Assembly: GCA_963739335.1 (NCBI GenBank)
Contig: CAVUAC010000086.1
Location: 1 to 64,000, forward strand
Length of the DNA stretch: 64,000 nt
DNA from: UBA9647 sp963739335
GTDB taxonomy: Bacteria > Bacteroidota > Ignavibacteria > UBA10030
Direction of reading: 5' to 3'
Shown: positions 1-8,525 of the stretch, piece after piece
Position numbering within the stretch: position 1 is the first letter of the stretch
Layout of the letters: the number at the start of each line of letters is the position of its first letter
Made by a program: the position numbers and the translations under genes
The notes under the pieces: generated by a model
Databases searched by the model: none
What the model was told of the DNA's origin: nothing
The model's input: the letters and a program-made list of their open reading frames with translations, nothing else

Positions 1-200
1 AGATTTAAAAGGTTTAAAATAAGTGAAACCACTGGCCGCTATTGATATAGATCATATCTCTTAATTGTGGCCCAGACTTATTTCTCCAAATCAAATTAAA
101 ATTATTGAAGAACACAGTTCCATTACCGAATTAGGAAAGGGTTTAAATCTAATCAGGATGCAATCGATGAAAGCATGCTTGTATTATAAATGCTCAAATA
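1..200. other. AT-rich segment without a recognisable gene
   Basis: This stretch is clearly more AT-rich than everything to its right. It contains only short open frames on either strand, none with a recognisable motif. It lies directly beyond the premature end of lptD, so it is either inserted foreign DNA or a mis-joined contig end. I see no terminal repeat or transposase that would identify it. Confidence 0.5.
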
Positions 201-1457
201 TTATTTCTTCACATCGGTTAGAAACCATCGATGCCCCTGATTGAATGAAACGGATGGCAATCGTTCTTCCACATCTTGCGTCGTGAGATTCTGGTCCCGG
301 TAGATGCTGACCGTCAAGCTGCGATTCGCCTCTTCCCACGTTTTCGAGAGCGTGGCATTCGAGACGATGTTCTGTTGCAGAATCTCGTTGAGATTCGAAC
401 TCACGTTTCGGAAAAAGCTGCCCGAGGAGAACGCGAAGTTGACGTCGAACCGTGTGGTAGGGTCAATTTGCTGATTGTGATTGATCTGAATGTTGTAGTC
501 CCTTTGTTCTGTACGTCCAGGGTCGCTGCTTTCACCAGTGTAGAGGTTGGTGAAGTTCACGGCGACCGAGCCGGTGAAATTGTAGCGCAGCGCATACCGG
601 AAGAGCGATCGATTCAGCCAGCCTCCCCGCGTGAACCAGTCAAACGTCGATGCCAAGTCCATATAATCGCTGATCGCCCAGTAGTATCCGAAGTGACTGA
701 AGAACCGCCCCCTGCGCGCATCGTCACCAAACGCCGGCGCGATGATACCGGAGCGTCTTCCAGACTGGTTCGGAAAGACCCCAAACGGCAGTGCGAACAC
801 CGGGACATCGTCGACATAGAAATACACCGGCTCCGCCACAATCTGATCGTGCAGAGTCACTTTCATCCTGGGACTGTAGAAATAGTAGTGCGGATGCTCC
901 GCGTCGCAAGTCGTGTACCGGCCCCCTTCGACGAACAGGACATCTCGTTCCACCTTCTTGATCGCTTCACCGTGGTAGTATCCCTTTTCAATTTCCGTCT
1001 CTCCAACGGTGATTTTTCCCTTCTGCGTCCGGAAATTGTACCCGATGCGAAATCCGTTATACGTTTCTCCTCCGTCCACCAAGACAGGCGACCCGATGGT
1101 CTTTTTCACGGCTTTACTTGATGTATCGGGGATGCCCTGGGCATTCAGTGTCGCCGTGTCCCAATTGACATCCACGCGCTCTGATTTCAGTCCGATGGTG
1201 CGATACTTGAGCTCGCTCTTGCCGTACAGGTTCATCACGCGCGTGCTCATGGAATACACGATCGAATCCTTGGCCATGTACGTCACGACGGTGTCGACGC
1301 CGGATTTGTTTGAGACGACGGTATCATGGATGGCAGGTGAACCACGCGTGGTGTCACGGGGTGAAGTCGGTAACGTTTGAGACATCAATGTCTCGACGAA
1401 CGCGAGGCAAATAAGAAGGAGTGAAACAAAGAATCGCTGAACGGTAGGGATTTTCAT
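201..1457 (-). CDS. lptD: LPS-assembly protein LptD (OstA family), C-terminally truncated
   Basis: LptD is the outer-membrane beta-barrel that inserts lipopolysaccharide into the outer leaflet. The 418-residue product starts with a signal peptide (about residues 1-26, ending near LMSQ). An OstA/LptA-like N-terminal domain and the first barrel strands follow; the central part has the family-typical pattern with a Cys in YTTCDAEHP, then PVFALPFGVFP and RRSGIIAPAFG. Members of this family in FCB bacteria usually run to about 800 residues or more, so at least half of the barrel is missing. The frame ends at a TAA (201-203) where the DNA becomes AT-rich. The gene follows the glucokinase gene by 15 bp on the same strand, suggesting co-transcription. 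Identity is secure; whether a functional gene exists in the organism is not. Confidence 0.85.
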   Translation of the reverse strand: MKIPTVQRFFVSLLLICLAFVETLMSQTLPTSPRDTTRGSPAIHDTVVSNKSGVDTVVTYMAKDSIVYSMSTRVMNLYGKSELKYRTIGLKSERVDVNWDTATLNAQGIPDTSSKAVKKTIGSPVLVDGGETYNGFRIGYNFRTQKGKITVGETEIEKGYYHGEAIKKVERDVLFVEGGRYTTCDAEHPHYYFYSPRMKVTLHDQIVAEPVYFYVDDVPVFALPFGVFPNQSGRRSGIIAPAFGDDARRGRFFSHFGYYWAISDYMDLASTFDWFTRGGWLNRSLFRYALRYNFTGSVAVNFTNLYTGESSDPGRTEQRDYNIQINHNQQIDPTTRFDVNFAFSSGSFFRNVSSNLNEILQQNIVSNATLSKTWEEANRSLTVSIYRDQNLTTQDVEERLPSVSFNQGHRWFLTDVKK

Positions 1458-1472
1458 CCCGGGTCCCCCATC

Positions 1473-2432
1473 TCACATCACCAAACCAGCAGCACCGAGG
1501 ATGCCGGCGTTGTTCCCAAGCAAGGCAGGCAGAACCCTGATATCTTTCCGAAGCGGTTTCAAAACGTGTCGAACGATAGATTCCTGAACGGCATTCATAA
1601 CGAAGTCCCCTGCCGCTGATATCCCGCCCCCGATGATACTGATCCTGAGATCCATGATATTCATCACACCGGCAAGCGCGACACCAAGCAGATCCCCCGC
1701 CTCGAGAAGTACCTCTCGGGCAAGCGGGTCTTTGTCGTGTGCTGCCTGCGAGATATAGACGGGTTCAATCTTCGAAATGTCACCACCGACAAGCTTCAGG
1801 ATTTTCGATTCAGGGTGGTTCTTAAGGCGTTCTGCGGTCCGCTGCGAGAGATATCGCTGACCAACATAGGCCTCCACGCAGCCGACGTTACCACAATTAC
1901 ACCGCGGCCCTTTGTAGTCGATGGAAACGTGTCCGATTTCGCCTGCGCCGCCTGTCGGTCCTCGGTAGATCTTATGATTCAGGATGATACCGCCACCGAC
2001 TCCAGTACCCCAGATGACAAAGAGAAAGTTCGGAAACTGGACGCCCGCGCCGAACTTCGACTCGGCTATGGCCGCTGCGTTCGCATCATTCTCCACGCCA
2101 ATCGCGAGACCGGGGAAAAGCTTGGCAAGATCACCTTTGAGTGGAACTTCATCCCAGTTGACAAAATTCGGCGGTGCCTTGACGACCCCGTCGTCATCGA
2201 CCACACCCGGGGATCCGATTCCAATGCCGGACACGTCCGCGTTTCCAGCTTTGCTCATCGCGTCCTTCACAGCGAGCGCAATTTGCTGCACAACAATAGA
2301 AGGACCGCGATCGGCGAAAGCAGGAAACCTATTTTGGTACTGGATAGAGCCAGCGGCGGACACAACGCCGGCCTTGATCGTCGTACCACCGAGGTCGACT
2401 CCAATAAAGACACTCTGGTTCGAGGAATTCAT
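1473..2432 (-). CDS. ROK-family sugar kinase, probable glucokinase
   Basis: A cytoplasmic ATP-dependent hexose kinase of the ROK family, most likely phosphorylating glucose at C6. The 319-residue protein has the N-terminal phosphate-binding motif DLGGTTIKAG, the GIGSPG and GVENDANAAA motifs, the sugar-binding GEIGHVSID segment and the ROK zinc-finger CNCGNVGCVEAY near residue 180. Length is normal for single-domain ROK kinases; there is no N-terminal helix-turn-helix, so it is a kinase and not a NagC/Mlc-type repressor. The start is the ATG at 2430-2432. It precedes lptD in the same direction. Specificity for glucose over N-acetylmannosamine or other hexoses is inferred from overall similarity and is not proven. 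Confidence 0.85.
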   Translation of the reverse strand: MNSSNQSVFIGVDLGGTTIKAGVVSAAGSIQYQNRFPAFADRGPSIVVQQIALAVKDAMSKAGNADVSGIGIGSPGVVDDDGVVKAPPNFVNWDEVPLKGDLAKLFPGLAIGVENDANAAAIAESKFGAGVQFPNFLFVIWGTGVGGGIILNHKIYRGPTGGAGEIGHVSIDYKGPRCNCGNVGCVEAYVGQRYLSQRTAERLKNHPESKILKLVGGDISKIEPVYISQAAHDKDPLAREVLLEAGDLLGVALAGVMNIMDLRISIIGGGISAAGDFVMNAVQESIVRHVLKPLRKDIRVLPALLGNNAGILGAAGLVM

Positions 2433-2505
2433 ACGGCACGCAAGCTAACAAAAAATCACTTTGAAATAAACCCCGAAAATCGTGAACGCTTTTGCACAAA
2501 ACAGA

Positions 2506-2539
2506 AAAGGGCATCTGTCCTTTTAAACTAATGCCCTTT
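2506..2539 (-). terminator. Rho-independent terminator
   Basis: A perfect 9-bp inverted repeat (AAAGGGCAT / ATGCCCTTT) encloses a 16-nt loop. On the minus strand it is followed by TTCTGTTTT. It lies 26 bp past the stop codon of the T9SS remnant ending at 2565 and separates that relic from the glucokinase gene. Confidence 0.7.
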
Positions 2540-2564
2540 CCCGTGTGAGGCAGCTCAAGCAGCT

Positions 2565-2642
2565 CTACTTGAGCATGATCATCTTCTTCGTGGCAGCAAA
2601 GTCGGAGGTGGTCAGCGTGTCGAAATAGATTCCGGATAGCAG
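2565..2642 (-). pseudogene. Remnant of a T9SS C-terminal sorting domain
   Basis: The minus-strand frame ending at the TAG at 2565-2567 reads SGIYFDTLTTSDFAATKKM followed by IMLK. This is the typical end of a type IX secretion sorting domain (a G-x-Y-F strand and a terminal K-K-M-x-L-K). Only about 25 residues are open before an in-frame stop at 2643-2645, so the rest of the protein is lost. A strong terminator follows, as expected for the end of a former gene. Confidence 0.55.
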
Positions 2643-2710
2643 CTACCACACAAACAGCGCAGAGCACACGCTATTGTATCACAGTGATCTCGATGACCGA
2701 CGGCCGGAAA

Positions 2711-2744
2711 TAAAAAAAGGTGCTTGCCTCGGGAAGCAAGCACC
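2711..2744 (-). terminator. Rho-independent terminator
   Basis: A perfect 9-bp stem (GGTGCTTGC / GCAAGCACC) with an 8-nt loop is followed on the minus strand by seven T residues. It lies about 28 bp after a TAG (2773-2775) that ends a second T9SS-like C-terminal peptide, and marks the 3' end of the decayed lipoprotein gene next to it. Confidence 0.8.
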
Positions 2745-2772
2745 CTTCTGCAAAACCAGATACGGTAAATCT

Positions 2773-3114
2773 CTACTTCAGCAGCAGATACCTCTGCTTC
2801 AACCGTGTCGGTCAGGTATCCTGCGCGAGAGGCGATGAGCGAAACCTTGCCTGAGGGTATGCCGGCGATGGAAAACGCCCCAGTCGAATTTGTCCATGTA
2901 GCGGTCCCGAAAAGTTGAGTCGTCACGAGAGCCCCGGAAATCCCCCATACGGCTAATAGAACGACAACACTTTTCCAGTCAGCATGCCGCTGTTCATGAA
3001 AGCTGCTGATTCAGGGTCCAGCGGATTGTCATGCGAAGCATCCGGCATACAACCGTTCAACATCAGAATCACCGCTGTCAGAAGGCAAGCCTCGTATGAT
3101 CTGCGTCGTTCCAT
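2773..3114 (-). pseudogene. Decayed secreted lipoprotein with carboxypeptidase-regulatory-like domain
   Basis: Three pieces in different frames line up in order. From the ATG at 3112-3114 a lipoprotein signal is readable (about 53 residues, with the lipobox-like LNGC). A second frame carries a carboxypeptidase-regulatory-like beta-sandwich (GISGALVTT, then GAFSIAGIPSGKVSLIASRA, GYLTDTV). A third short frame ends RLKQRYLLLK, the usual tail of T9SS sorting domains, directly before a strong terminator. At least two frameshifts separate the pieces, and the intact protein would be much longer. I read this as a collapsed gene for a surface protein; the third piece is short and could be coincidence. 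Confidence 0.5.
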
Positions 3115-3280
3115 CGTTCATAGTTAGAGTAGAGAACTGTTGCTTCGTCATTCGTGAGCAAAATCAAACGAGATTCCCCTCAATCGTAGACTGCTTCCAC
3201 GGGTCCCGTCTTCGACTCAGAGATGCCAACATGACCTCCCCCTCCAACAGTTCCCTTGTTGACGAACACGCGATTGCCTC

Positions 3281-6200
3281 CTAGAAGTACACCCTGACTG
3301 TAACAATGGATGATGCTCCAGTCCTGACGCTCACGGAATTGCTACGAACCGGCACCGACGCACCCACCTCCTCCAGGAAGTTCGAGAGCACAGCCTTTTT
3401 CGGCGTCTTGGGGAACGTCACCACAGCATCCGAAGCTTGACCTTTTGCATCGTACCATTGGACAATCCATCCATCCCCATCCTCCGCCTTTTTCACACTC
3501 GTGAGGACCAGGTTCGAGGGTGTGATCTGGACGAACGATTGTTGTGAGGGCAGTTCGCCCTTGTGAACATCTGTGAGCACGCCAATGAGTGAATAGTTGA
3601 ACTCGTATCCGCGCTGCACCGTGTTCGCCTCACGCCATGGGCCTTTGTGTGGATAGAGAGCGTACTGGATCGTATGCTTCCCCCGATCGGCAGTTGGATC
3701 GGGCCACTTGGGGGATCGCAGGAGCGAGAGACGAATAGTGTTTCCCTTGATGTCATAGCCGTATTTCGAGTTGTTCAAGAGGCTGACACCATAATCTCCC
3801 TGCGACAGGTCTGCCCAACAGCGTGCAGGGACCTCGACCTTCGCCTTCTCCCAGCTGTTGCGCATCTGAGTCGATCGTTGAATGGTTCCGTACGGGATTT
3901 CATAGGTTGCGACCGTGTCGCTCACGGACACCGGGAATGCAACCTTCAAAAATGTTTTTTCCTCCCACCAATCGACATCAGTTTTGAAATCGACCCTGTC
4001 GATTCCATCGTACAAGATGATGTCCTGTGTGAAGAAGGAGCTTGGGAAGTCTTCGGTCGGGAAGTCCCTCTTGGTACCGGGCTTGAGATAATCGCGTGAG
4101 AGCCGGAGGACAACTCTGACCGGTCCGTTTTCAACGACTTCCGCCTTTCTGAAGGTGGATGGATATTCGACGCCTGTCAGACCAATATTCCAGGCATCGT
4201 ACTCTCTCGGATAATCAGCCAGCAGCTGCAGTCTGTTCCCCTCTCCGCTGAGCACCTCCTTGCCGTTGCGTTTGTCGACGATGCTCTTGAGCCAGCCCGA
4301 TCTCACGTCAACATTGACCGTAAAGTACTGGTTCTCCACTTTCTCCTTCGTCACGCTGAGAGCGCTTTGCATGCCGCCAGGCTTTTGTTTCTTCAACTGG
4401 TACTGTTTGTAGCCCAGGGACTGAACATTCTGGGCGATGAACATGATCTGGCGCTGATAGCGTCCTGTCTGCACGACCTGCGAAGGGATCTCTTTGCCCC
4501 CGTCATCAAAGACTGCATACTTCGCCTCATCACCCGTCGGCAAGTCGACATTCACAACGTCCGTGCGTTCCCAGGAGAGCGGGTTGAAAACCAGGATTGG
4601 AATTGCGCCACGGACCTTCGATGTGTTCACATGACCTGCAAGATGCTTCAGTGCGCCGGCCAGTTCATACTTGCCGATCTCCTGTGCTTCTTGATGTGTC
4701 TCGGCTACGTCGATATAAACCTCACGAATGCTGGACCCGGGCAGGATGTCATGAAACTGATTGAACAGGACTTTTTTCCATGCTTCCTCCAGTGCCTGAC
4801 TGTTATACGGACGACCAGAGAGCGCAGCGAACGCCGAGAACTTCTCAGCATCAGTCAGCAGCACCTCGCTTGACCTGTTGAACTTCTTCATTTTCGCCTG
4901 CGTGGTATACGTTCCCTGGTGATACTCAAGATACAGCTCATCCTTCCACACAGGAAGCTTCGTCAGATCGTGCTGTTTGACCCATTGCAGGTAGTTTGCC
5001 GAGTTTCCAAATTCGATCGTCGGAAAGACATCAAGTTTTTTGAACTGATCGATGCGTTCCATCATGTCGAGGGAAGGACCACCGCCATGGTCACCAACAC
5101 CGAACAGCACCATCATTTTTGTCAAACCCGTGTTGGCTTCAAATTGCCGCGACCAATCGACGAGCTGATACGCATTCTTGACTTCGTTCACGTAATCGAA
5201 TGGGAAATAGCTCAACACGCGTGAACCGTCAGGGGCTTCCCACCAGAAGAGGCGATAGGGGAAAACGTTGGTATCATTCCAGCCGATTTTTTGCGTGATG
5301 AATGCGTCGATGCCGGCGTTCACATAGAACTGCGGCATGTTCCAGTTGTAGCCGAACGAATCCGGATTCCAGCCGATCTTCACATCGACGCCCGCTTTCT
5401 CCCGGAAGTACCGCTTTGCATAGAGCAAGTGTCTCGCCCACGATTCACCGCTGGGGAGATTGCAGTCCGGTTCAATCCACATCCCGCCGACCACTTCCCA
5501 TCGGCCGTCCTTGATGCGCTGCTGCATCCGCTTGAAAAGGTCGGGATACAGCTTCTCCATCCAGTCATAATACGCTGCTGAGCTCTGCGTGTAGGTGAAA
5601 TCCGGCCGGGCGTCAAACATGTTCATGACCGAGGCAAACGTGTTTTTGCACACCTCGATTGTCTCTTTCGCCCGCCACAGCCACGCTGCGTCGATGTGAG
5701 CGTTGGAATTGAAGTAGAGGGTGAACCGCTTCGCATAGGTGTCGATCGGTTTCAGTTGTTTCCGCACATCCGCAAGCGAAGCTTCAAACATCTCGAGAGG
5801 GCCGTCAATCAACGGTCGAAGATCAATCTTGCTGGCAATGGATTGAAGCAGCTCGCCGAGGCGTTTCTTCTCTGCCCTGTCCATCGTCGATAAGTCGGTC
5901 CCAGGATCGACACGTTGATTCGAGCTGGTCTGGTACGTATCGAAGCTCAACAGCTTCTGACCGACCCGCAGGCTCAGGGAAAGATTCTCGATCATCTCGC
6001 GTAATGGCTTCAGTTCCTCGGATGCTATCTGGGCCCGCAGCAATCGGAGCGGCCCACCGGTGTTGATTGCTTTGATAACGATAAGAAAATGGTCGCCGGG
6101 CTTGGCGTCCTTGGTGAGCTCAAACTCTCCGTCCCAAGGGAAATATCCCTTGCTCACACCGTTGACCCACAGATAACCGTAGTCGTCCACAGAGACCAAA

Positions 6201-6508
6201 AACTCCATGGGACCCTTGACAGCTTTTCCGAGGATCTTTGGCGGCAGAACGATCTCTTTTCTGATCCAACAGGAGTCAGGATAGATGTGCTGGTTGAGTT
6301 TGAGCGTTTGCCAACCGGAATCGTCGAACCCGGGTTGTGTGGGATCACCGGTCGGATGAAACGCTTTCAGATCCGGGCTGACCTTCCAGTCATCAAATGA
6401 TGCCAGGCTCAGTGAGTCCAGAGCTTTGACGACCTTGTCAACATTTGTCTGTGCCGAAAGCAGCAGCGGCATCAAAAAAAGCATGACGATTGTTCGAGAG
6501 AATCTCAT
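3281..6508 (-). CDS. Exported GH38 alpha-mannosidase
   Basis: A large secreted or periplasmic glycoside hydrolase of family 38, expected to cleave alpha-mannosides from N-glycan-like or mannan substrates. The 1075-residue product has a signal peptide (1-19, cleavage near LLSAQ). A galactose-binding-like domain follows (about 40-165) with SVDDYGYLWVNG. The GH38 catalytic domain runs from about residue 262, with the zinc ligands in NAHIDAAW (His271, Asp273) and the nucleophile Asp383 in NPDSFGYN. The GH38 C-terminal beta-sandwich region follows from about 640. The start ATG (6506-6508) has GAGG eight bases upstream. It stands alone and is transcribed divergently from the M28 peptidase across a roughly 300-bp gap in which I see no gene. 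No sugar transporter lies beside it. Confidence 0.9.
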   Translation of the reverse strand: MRFSRTIVMLFLMPLLLSAQTNVDKVVKALDSLSLASFDDWKVSPDLKAFHPTGDPTQPGFDDSGWQTLKLNQHIYPDSCWIRKEIVLPPKILGKAVKGPMEFLVSVDDYGYLWVNGVSKGYFPWDGEFELTKDAKPGDHFLIVIKAINTGGPLRLLRAQIASEELKPLREMIENLSLSLRVGQKLLSFDTYQTSSNQRVDPGTDLSTMDRAEKKRLGELLQSIASKIDLRPLIDGPLEMFEASLADVRKQLKPIDTYAKRFTLYFNSNAHIDAAWLWRAKETIEVCKNTFASVMNMFDARPDFTYTQSSAAYYDWMEKLYPDLFKRMQQRIKDGRWEVVGGMWIEPDCNLPSGESWARHLLYAKRYFREKAGVDVKIGWNPDSFGYNWNMPQFYVNAGIDAFITQKIGWNDTNVFPYRLFWWEAPDGSRVLSYFPFDYVNEVKNAYQLVDWSRQFEANTGLTKMMVLFGVGDHGGGPSLDMMERIDQFKKLDVFPTIEFGNSANYLQWVKQHDLTKLPVWKDELYLEYHQGTYTTQAKMKKFNRSSEVLLTDAEKFSAFAALSGRPYNSQALEEAWKKVLFNQFHDILPGSSIREVYIDVAETHQEAQEIGKYELAGALKHLAGHVNTSKVRGAIPILVFNPLSWERTDVVNVDLPTGDEAKYAVFDDGGKEIPSQVVQTGRYQRQIMFIAQNVQSLGYKQYQLKKQKPGGMQSALSVTKEKVENQYFTVNVDVRSGWLKSIVDKRNGKEVLSGEGNRLQLLADYPREYDAWNIGLTGVEYPSTFRKAEVVENGPVRVVLRLSRDYLKPGTKRDFPTEDFPSSFFTQDIILYDGIDRVDFKTDVDWWEEKTFLKVAFPVSVSDTVATYEIPYGTIQRSTQMRNSWEKAKVEVPARCWADLSQGDYGVSLLNNSKYGYDIKGNTIRLSLLRSPKWPDPTADRGKHTIQYALYPHKGPWREANTVQRGYEFNYSLIGVLTDVHKGELPSQQSFVQITPSNLVLTSVKKAEDGDGWIVQWYDAKGQASDAVVTFPKTPKKAVLSNFLEEVGASVPVRSNSVSVRTGASSIVTVRVYF

Positions 6509-6805
6509 GGCGGTTTCCTCTAACGGAAATGTTCTTGAGAAACGGGGTAGCGGGAGGAGAAATCCCCAAGCTGATTCATGAGTTCACCTGGGAAAAGTTT
6601 TCAAACCCCGAGAGACTTTTTCCCACACCTGACGTGGCATATTATGCATAGTTTCAGCGACTGTCAAGGTGAGGACTTCACACGTATTGGAGCGAGCGGG
6701 CAAGTTACACCTTCATTGTTGAGATTGTGCCAAAAAGTAGAGAGAATGTGGATGGAGCAAATAACGCCTCGCTATCCCTTGATTGACCTAGACAGGAACA
6801 CCACC

Positions 6806-8317
6806 ATGAGAACGACTTCTCACAGTTTGCTGATTCTCTTTTTCTGTTCTGCCATTCTCCCATGTCAGCTTTTAGCTCAACAGCAGACGAGAGACTCCGC
6901 GGCAACGTCAGAAGAGATGCTGCTGGACGTTATGCATTCGATTTCGAGCCATAGGCTGTTCGATCACGTAAAGGAGCTCGCGTCGGAGAAATACAGGGGA
7001 CGTCTGACAGGAACGCCTACGTACAACGAAGCCGCACAGTGGGCAGCAGATCTCTTCAAACAGTGGAATATCAAACCGGCTGGCGATCAGGGATCCTATT
7101 TCCAGAAGTTCTCCAACCCTTACACGCTCGTTCTCGATTCCGGAGAGGTGACCCTTCATATTCCCGTCGGCAGGAGAGACACCATCAAGAAATCCTACAG
7201 GTTTGAACAGGACTTCTTTCCGGGTTCGACGTCGGACGCGGGCAGCGTGACCAGTCAGGTTGTGTACGTCGGCTATGGCATCACAGCGCCCGAGTTAAAT
7301 TATGACGACTACAAGGGCATCGACGTGAAGGGAAAGCTTGTGATGATGGAACGGGAAATCCCCATCTCGCCGGAGGAGCAACCCGAGCTCTTCAAGCAGT
7401 GGCGTCCCTACTCCTTCCATGACTACAAGATGAAGAATGCATTTGCCCACGGTGCCGCCGGTGTTCTCTACAACTATCATATCGTCAATCCCAATTGTAC
7501 CTTCATCAGGGGCCTCGTTCTCAGCTATGTCGGAAGATCCGTCATCAACGATGTTTTCAGCGGCACGGGCAACGATTACGACACACTGCTTCAGGTTATC
7601 GAAAGAGACCATAGGCCTGTTTCCTTCAACACCGGCAAGGTTGTGACGATCAGATGTGCGACTGAACATCATCCAGAGGGAATTGCCAGGAACGTCCTGG
7701 GATTCCTTGAAGGATCCGACCCAACATTGAAAAACGAGGTCATCATCGTCGGTGCGCATCTCGACCACATCGGCATGAACCCCGTGCTGATGCCGGGGGC
7801 AAACGACAACGCGTCGGGAGACGCTGTTCTCCTCGGCGCTGCCGAAGCAATGGCGAAGTCATCGAGCCGGTTAAAGAGATCGGTCCTCTTCATCCTTTTC
7901 GGTGCCGAGGAACAAGGGGTCAAAGGATCAGAATTCTATCTCGCTCATCCTTTCATTCCGAATGCCAATGTCAAGGCATTCATCAATCTGGAAAGCATCG
8001 GGCGCGGCGAAAAACTCAGCGTGGGCGCGGGCAAGAACTATCCTCAGCTATGGGAGGTCGTCGAACGAAACAACGGGAAATACATTCACCGTTCCATCAC
8101 GGCTTACTATACGGCTAACCTGGGACGACCGCGACAGGACGCCGCGCATTTCCTCTGGGCTCACATTCCCACCATTGGCATCGGCACCTACGGTGCTGAG
8201 CCTTTGCCGGTCGCAACCTATCATACCTCTCAGGACAAACCGGAGTACATCACCCCTGAGATTCTTGAGGACATCGCACGGCTGACATTTCTCTCGGTTG
8301 TGGACCTGGCACGGTAG
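6806..8317 (+). CDS. Exported M28-family zinc peptidase with PA domain
   Basis: A secreted di-zinc amino- or carboxypeptidase of family M28. I place the start at the ATG at 6806, which opens a clear signal peptide (MRTTSHSLLILFF through LLAQ); the frame is open further upstream but that part is not protein-like. A protease-associated (PA) insert occupies roughly residues 130-260, with VVYVGYGITAPE. The catalytic domain carries the metal ligands in GAHLDHIG (about residue 317), GANDNASGDA, FGAEEQGVKGS and NLESIGRG, and a late His in VATYHTSQDKP. Length (504 residues) fits exported M28 proteins of FCB bacteria. It is followed by 208 bp with no gene. Confidence 0.88.
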   Translation: MRTTSHSLLILFFCSAILPCQLLAQQQTRDSAATSEEMLLDVMHSISSHRLFDHVKELASEKYRGRLTGTPTYNEAAQWAADLFKQWNIKPAGDQGSYFQKFSNPYTLVLDSGEVTLHIPVGRRDTIKKSYRFEQDFFPGSTSDAGSVTSQVVYVGYGITAPELNYDDYKGIDVKGKLVMMEREIPISPEEQPELFKQWRPYSFHDYKMKNAFAHGAAGVLYNYHIVNPNCTFIRGLVLSYVGRSVINDVFSGTGNDYDTLLQVIERDHRPVSFNTGKVVTIRCATEHHPEGIARNVLGFLEGSDPTLKNEVIIVGAHLDHIGMNPVLMPGANDNASGDAVLLGAAEAMAKSSSRLKRSVLFILFGAEEQGVKGSEFYLAHPFIPNANVKAFINLESIGRGEKLSVGAGKNYPQLWEVVERNNGKYIHRSITAYYTANLGRPRQDAAHFLWAHIPTIGIGTYGAEPLPVATYHTSQDKPEYITPEILEDIARLTFLSVVDLAR

Positions 8318-8525
8318 CATGTTGTATTGTGGTTCATAGGGAGAGTGTGCGGTATGAGACCAACAACATCATGAAGACGACAGGCAGATGCTGCCGTGAG
8401 TTCGTTCCGTTCCGGCCGCACACCGAGGTGCACGCGGTTCTGACACCAATCTTGCATTTGCCTCAACCGTTGTTTACTTTTCGCATGAATGTTGGGTGAT
8501 GATTCTTTTCGACGTCGAATGACCC

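Noticed and set aside
276..1121. Long open frame on the plus strand (281 codons)
   Set aside because: It lies opposite lptD, has no domain, and its composition (rich in Arg, Val, Asp) is what the complement of a GC-rich gene gives.
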